A stretch of DNA of 64,000 nucleotides, taken from positions 62,001-126,000 of the forward strand of contig CAJTXO010000010.1 of assembly GCA_910583555.1 (NCBI GenBank), read 5' to 3'. The first letter of the stretch is position 1; each line of letters begins with the position of its first letter. The stretch comes from an uncultured Eubacterium sp. (GTDB lineage Bacteria; Bacillota; Clostridia; Lachnospirales; Lachnospiraceae). The notes below the pieces were generated by a model. That model was not told where the DNA came from and did no database searches. It was given only the letters and a program-made list of their open reading frames with translations. The position numbers were made by a program, and so were the translations under genes. Of the stretch, positions 62,724 to 64,000 are shown in pieces.

Positions 62724-63227
62724 CTATGCTGTGGCTGTTTTGTATTTATTTTGATTAAGAAGTCTTTTATATTTTATAACTCCCGCCGCTAATTTATATT
62801 TGCGGTACTGCTTTACGGCAAAGTGTTCCGGGTCTTTTTCTTCCAGACGGTCAAACATCAAATCCACGGGGTTCTTAAAGTCCTCGTCGTCCTCCCTCGC
62901 TTCACTTGCGTTTATCATGTCAAGCAGGGTCGTAAAGTTCTTTTCTTCCTCCGGGGCTTCGTAGTAGATGTAGCCGATTAGTGCGGTGTAATAGAGCTTT
63001 TCCGCTTTCGTCCAGAAGTCCTCGGACGACTTTTCGCCCTCGCCTTTGGTGTTTACCATGATTGTGTTGACAAGTTTCAATATGTCTTTCTCGCTGTGCA
63101 GGTACGCAAAGGGGTTGTAGTGCATGGACTTCTTGAAATTGATAGTATTTAGCACTTTTATCTTATAGCCGCCCTTGTATAGCAGCTTCCCGCACTCTAT
63201 GAGGATTGTGCCTTTTGGTAATGTCAA
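62724..63227 (-). pseudogene. VirD4/TraG coupling protein, middle fragment
   Basis: About 167 codons. From PKGTILIECGKLLYKGGYKI through NTINFKKSMHYNPFAYLHSE, KSSEDFWTKAEKLYYTALIG and KQYRKYKLAAG it follows the ATPase domain of type IV coupling proteins. Similarity ends at AAG (about 62781), after which unrelated codons lead to a stop. The N-terminal Walker A part and membrane anchor are missing on the other side, where TnpW and a DnaC-like gene stand. A piece of the C-terminus lies at 57260. The gene was broken by insertion of the recombinase module or by later deletion. Confidence 0.78.
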
Positions 63228-63257
63228 GTAGGGAATAAGAAAAAGTGTATCTTCTTT

Positions 63258-63443
63258 TCAGTTGGTTACACTGTCCTTGTCATTCTCGATAAGCCGCACT
63301 ACCTTGTCCGTAAAGGTTTCCCGGCTGGTTTCGCTGAAATGGATATGAATGTCAAAGGTGGTGTTCCCTATCCGCTTCACAAGGTCGGGCTTCACGTCCA
63401 GAGGGGCGGCGGCGCGGCTGGTCTTGCTGGTGTCATGGTTCAT
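63258..63443 (-). CDS. TnpW family transposon-encoded protein
   Basis: 61 residues from the ATG at 63443, with GGAAAGGAGA upstream. The core KRIGNTTFDIHIHFSETSRE followed by TFTDKVVRLIEND matches the small TnpW family found in Firmicute conjugative transposons. Its function is unknown. The start overlaps the stop of the DnaC-like ATPase by four bases, so they are co-translated. Confidence 0.75.
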   Translation of the reverse strand: MNHDTSKTSRAAAPLDVKPDLVKRIGNTTFDIHIHFSETSRETFTDKVVRLIENDKDSVTN

Positions 63444-64000
63444 AGGCTCTCCTTTCCGTTCATCAATCCCCTTAACCGTTCCATTTTCCCCTGTGCCGTG
63501 GCTTTCCTGATGTTCTCCCCGGTAATGCAGACAGGGCAGCACATTTCAAGCAGACGGTCATAAATCCGGGCATGGGCGGTGTCCTCCGGGTGCTGTAATT
63601 CCTCCAGCGTCAAATTCGTTGTGACAATTAGCGGCTTCCGGCTTCGGTATCGGCTGTCAACCACGTTGTAAACCTGTTCAAGCCCGTATTCCGTGCCGCG
63701 CTCCATGCCGAAATCGTCAAGGATAAGCAGGGGGAAGCGGCAAAGGCGGTCTATGTATTCGTTCCTGCCCTTGTAGCTGGCGGCAAGGTCATTGAGGATA
63801 AGGGCAAAATTCGTCATGCACACGGAAATCTCACGCTCCATAAGGGCGTTGGCGATACACCCGGCGAAATAGCTCTTGCCTGTGCCTACCTTGCCCCATA
63901 GCAGATAGCCGATATTTTCCGCTTTCATTTCCTCCCAGTTCGCCGCATAGAATAAAGCCTTATCCATTTGGGGGCATTTGCCGTTGTCATTTTCAAAAGT
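63440..64000 (-). CDS. DnaC/IstB-like ATP-binding protein (5' end outside window)
   Basis: At least 186 residues, open to the right edge. It is an AAA+ helicase-loader type ATPase: Walker A LLWGKVGTGKSYFAGCIANA, Walker B LLILDDFGMERG, sensor 1 LIVTTNLTLEEL and an arginine-finger region ARIYDRLLEMC. The segment just inside the edge (TFENDNGKCPQ) is typical of these proteins, so the start is close but outside. In conjugative elements such genes sit next to a replication initiator and help element replication. Its stop overlaps tnpW. Confidence 0.85.
   Translation of the reverse strand, partial: TFENDNGKCPQMDKALFYAANWEEMKAENIGYLLWGKVGTGKSYFAGCIANALMEREISVCMTNFALILNDLAASYKGRNEYIDRLCRFPLLILDDFGMERGTEYGLEQVYNVVDSRYRSRKPLIVTTNLTLEELQHPEDTAHARIYDRLLEMCCPVCITGENIRKATAQGKMERLRGLMNGKESL

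Larger units (their letters stand above)
57041..64000 (-). mobile_element. Decayed integrative/conjugative element
   Basis: From about 57.0 kb to the right edge almost every reading frame is conjugation or transposition related and on the minus strand: two non-contiguous VirD4/TraG fragments, a relaxase fragment, a DUF3847-like protein, an Rpn nuclease, a methyltransferase, a frameshifted large serine recombinase, TnpW and a DnaC-like ATPase. Base composition shifts to lower GC. The element continues beyond the window. The left boundary is set at the first fragment; no att site was identified. Confidence 0.75.

Overview
The window looks like a chromosomal segment of an anaerobic, butyrate-forming Firmicute, most likely a gut Lachnospiraceae. 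This is inferred from the crt-hbd-bcd-etfB-etfA cluster, the [FeFe]-hydrogenase maturase HydF beside a small clostridial ferredoxin, the short-form HisG with HisZ, the ispH-rpsA arrangement, DUF4317 and DUF4867 proteins, and the style of the conjugative-element debris at the right end. No rRNA, tRNA or CRISPR array was found by eye.

Layout. 1-4249: the end of the butyrate operon (crotonase, 3-hydroxybutyryl-CoA dehydrogenase, butyryl-CoA dehydrogenase, EtfB, EtfA). 4374-11429: a cell-surface and carbohydrate block with two tandem secreted BspA-like leucine-rich-repeat proteins, a family 2 glycosyltransferase, a NodB-type deacetylase and a secreted GH5 glycanase. 11493-20821: a tightly coupled operon of a DUF4867-like protein, four B12-type radical SAM enzymes, two GNAT-like proteins and a GH3-family (auxin-conjugase-like) acyl-adenylating enzyme. 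It looks like an uncharacterised biosynthetic pathway and is the strongest candidate here for a new system. 20822-24192: an accessory patch with a Phd/VapB-VapC module, an internally deleted insertion sequence, gene remnants and a Fic protein whose catalytic His is replaced by Gln. 24206-33002: pyrI and pyrB, an aconitase-superfamily hydratase, a FIST sensor with a soluble chemoreceptor, a tandem-domain PPK2 kinase and a DUF4317 protein. 33003-36586: hydF and ferredoxin set among unusual palindromes and tail duplications, plus a small alarmone synthetase. 36635-56279: housekeeping genes in short operons (folD, rimO, pgsA, pncC, a lipoprotein, a flavoprotein, cmk, ispH, rpsA, cheR, plsX, rnc, smc, ftsY, threonine ammonia-lyase, hisZ-hisG-hisD), followed by a convergent TetR regulator. 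57041-64000: a decayed integrative/conjugative element with coupling-protein and relaxase fragments, an Rpn nuclease, a methyltransferase, a frameshifted serine recombinase, TnpW and a DnaC-like ATPase.

The most notable non-coding structures are two copies of a nested palindrome around 33.1-33.6 kb, with a conserved, co-varying core but unrelated outer arms. Others are an exact 20-bp-period array of small palindromes just upstream of plsX, and a multi-hairpin element between the alarmone synthetase and folD. Two genes (smc and ferredoxin) carry a duplicated 3' tail immediately downstream. All functional calls rest on reading the sequence and on recalled family motifs; no database search was run.
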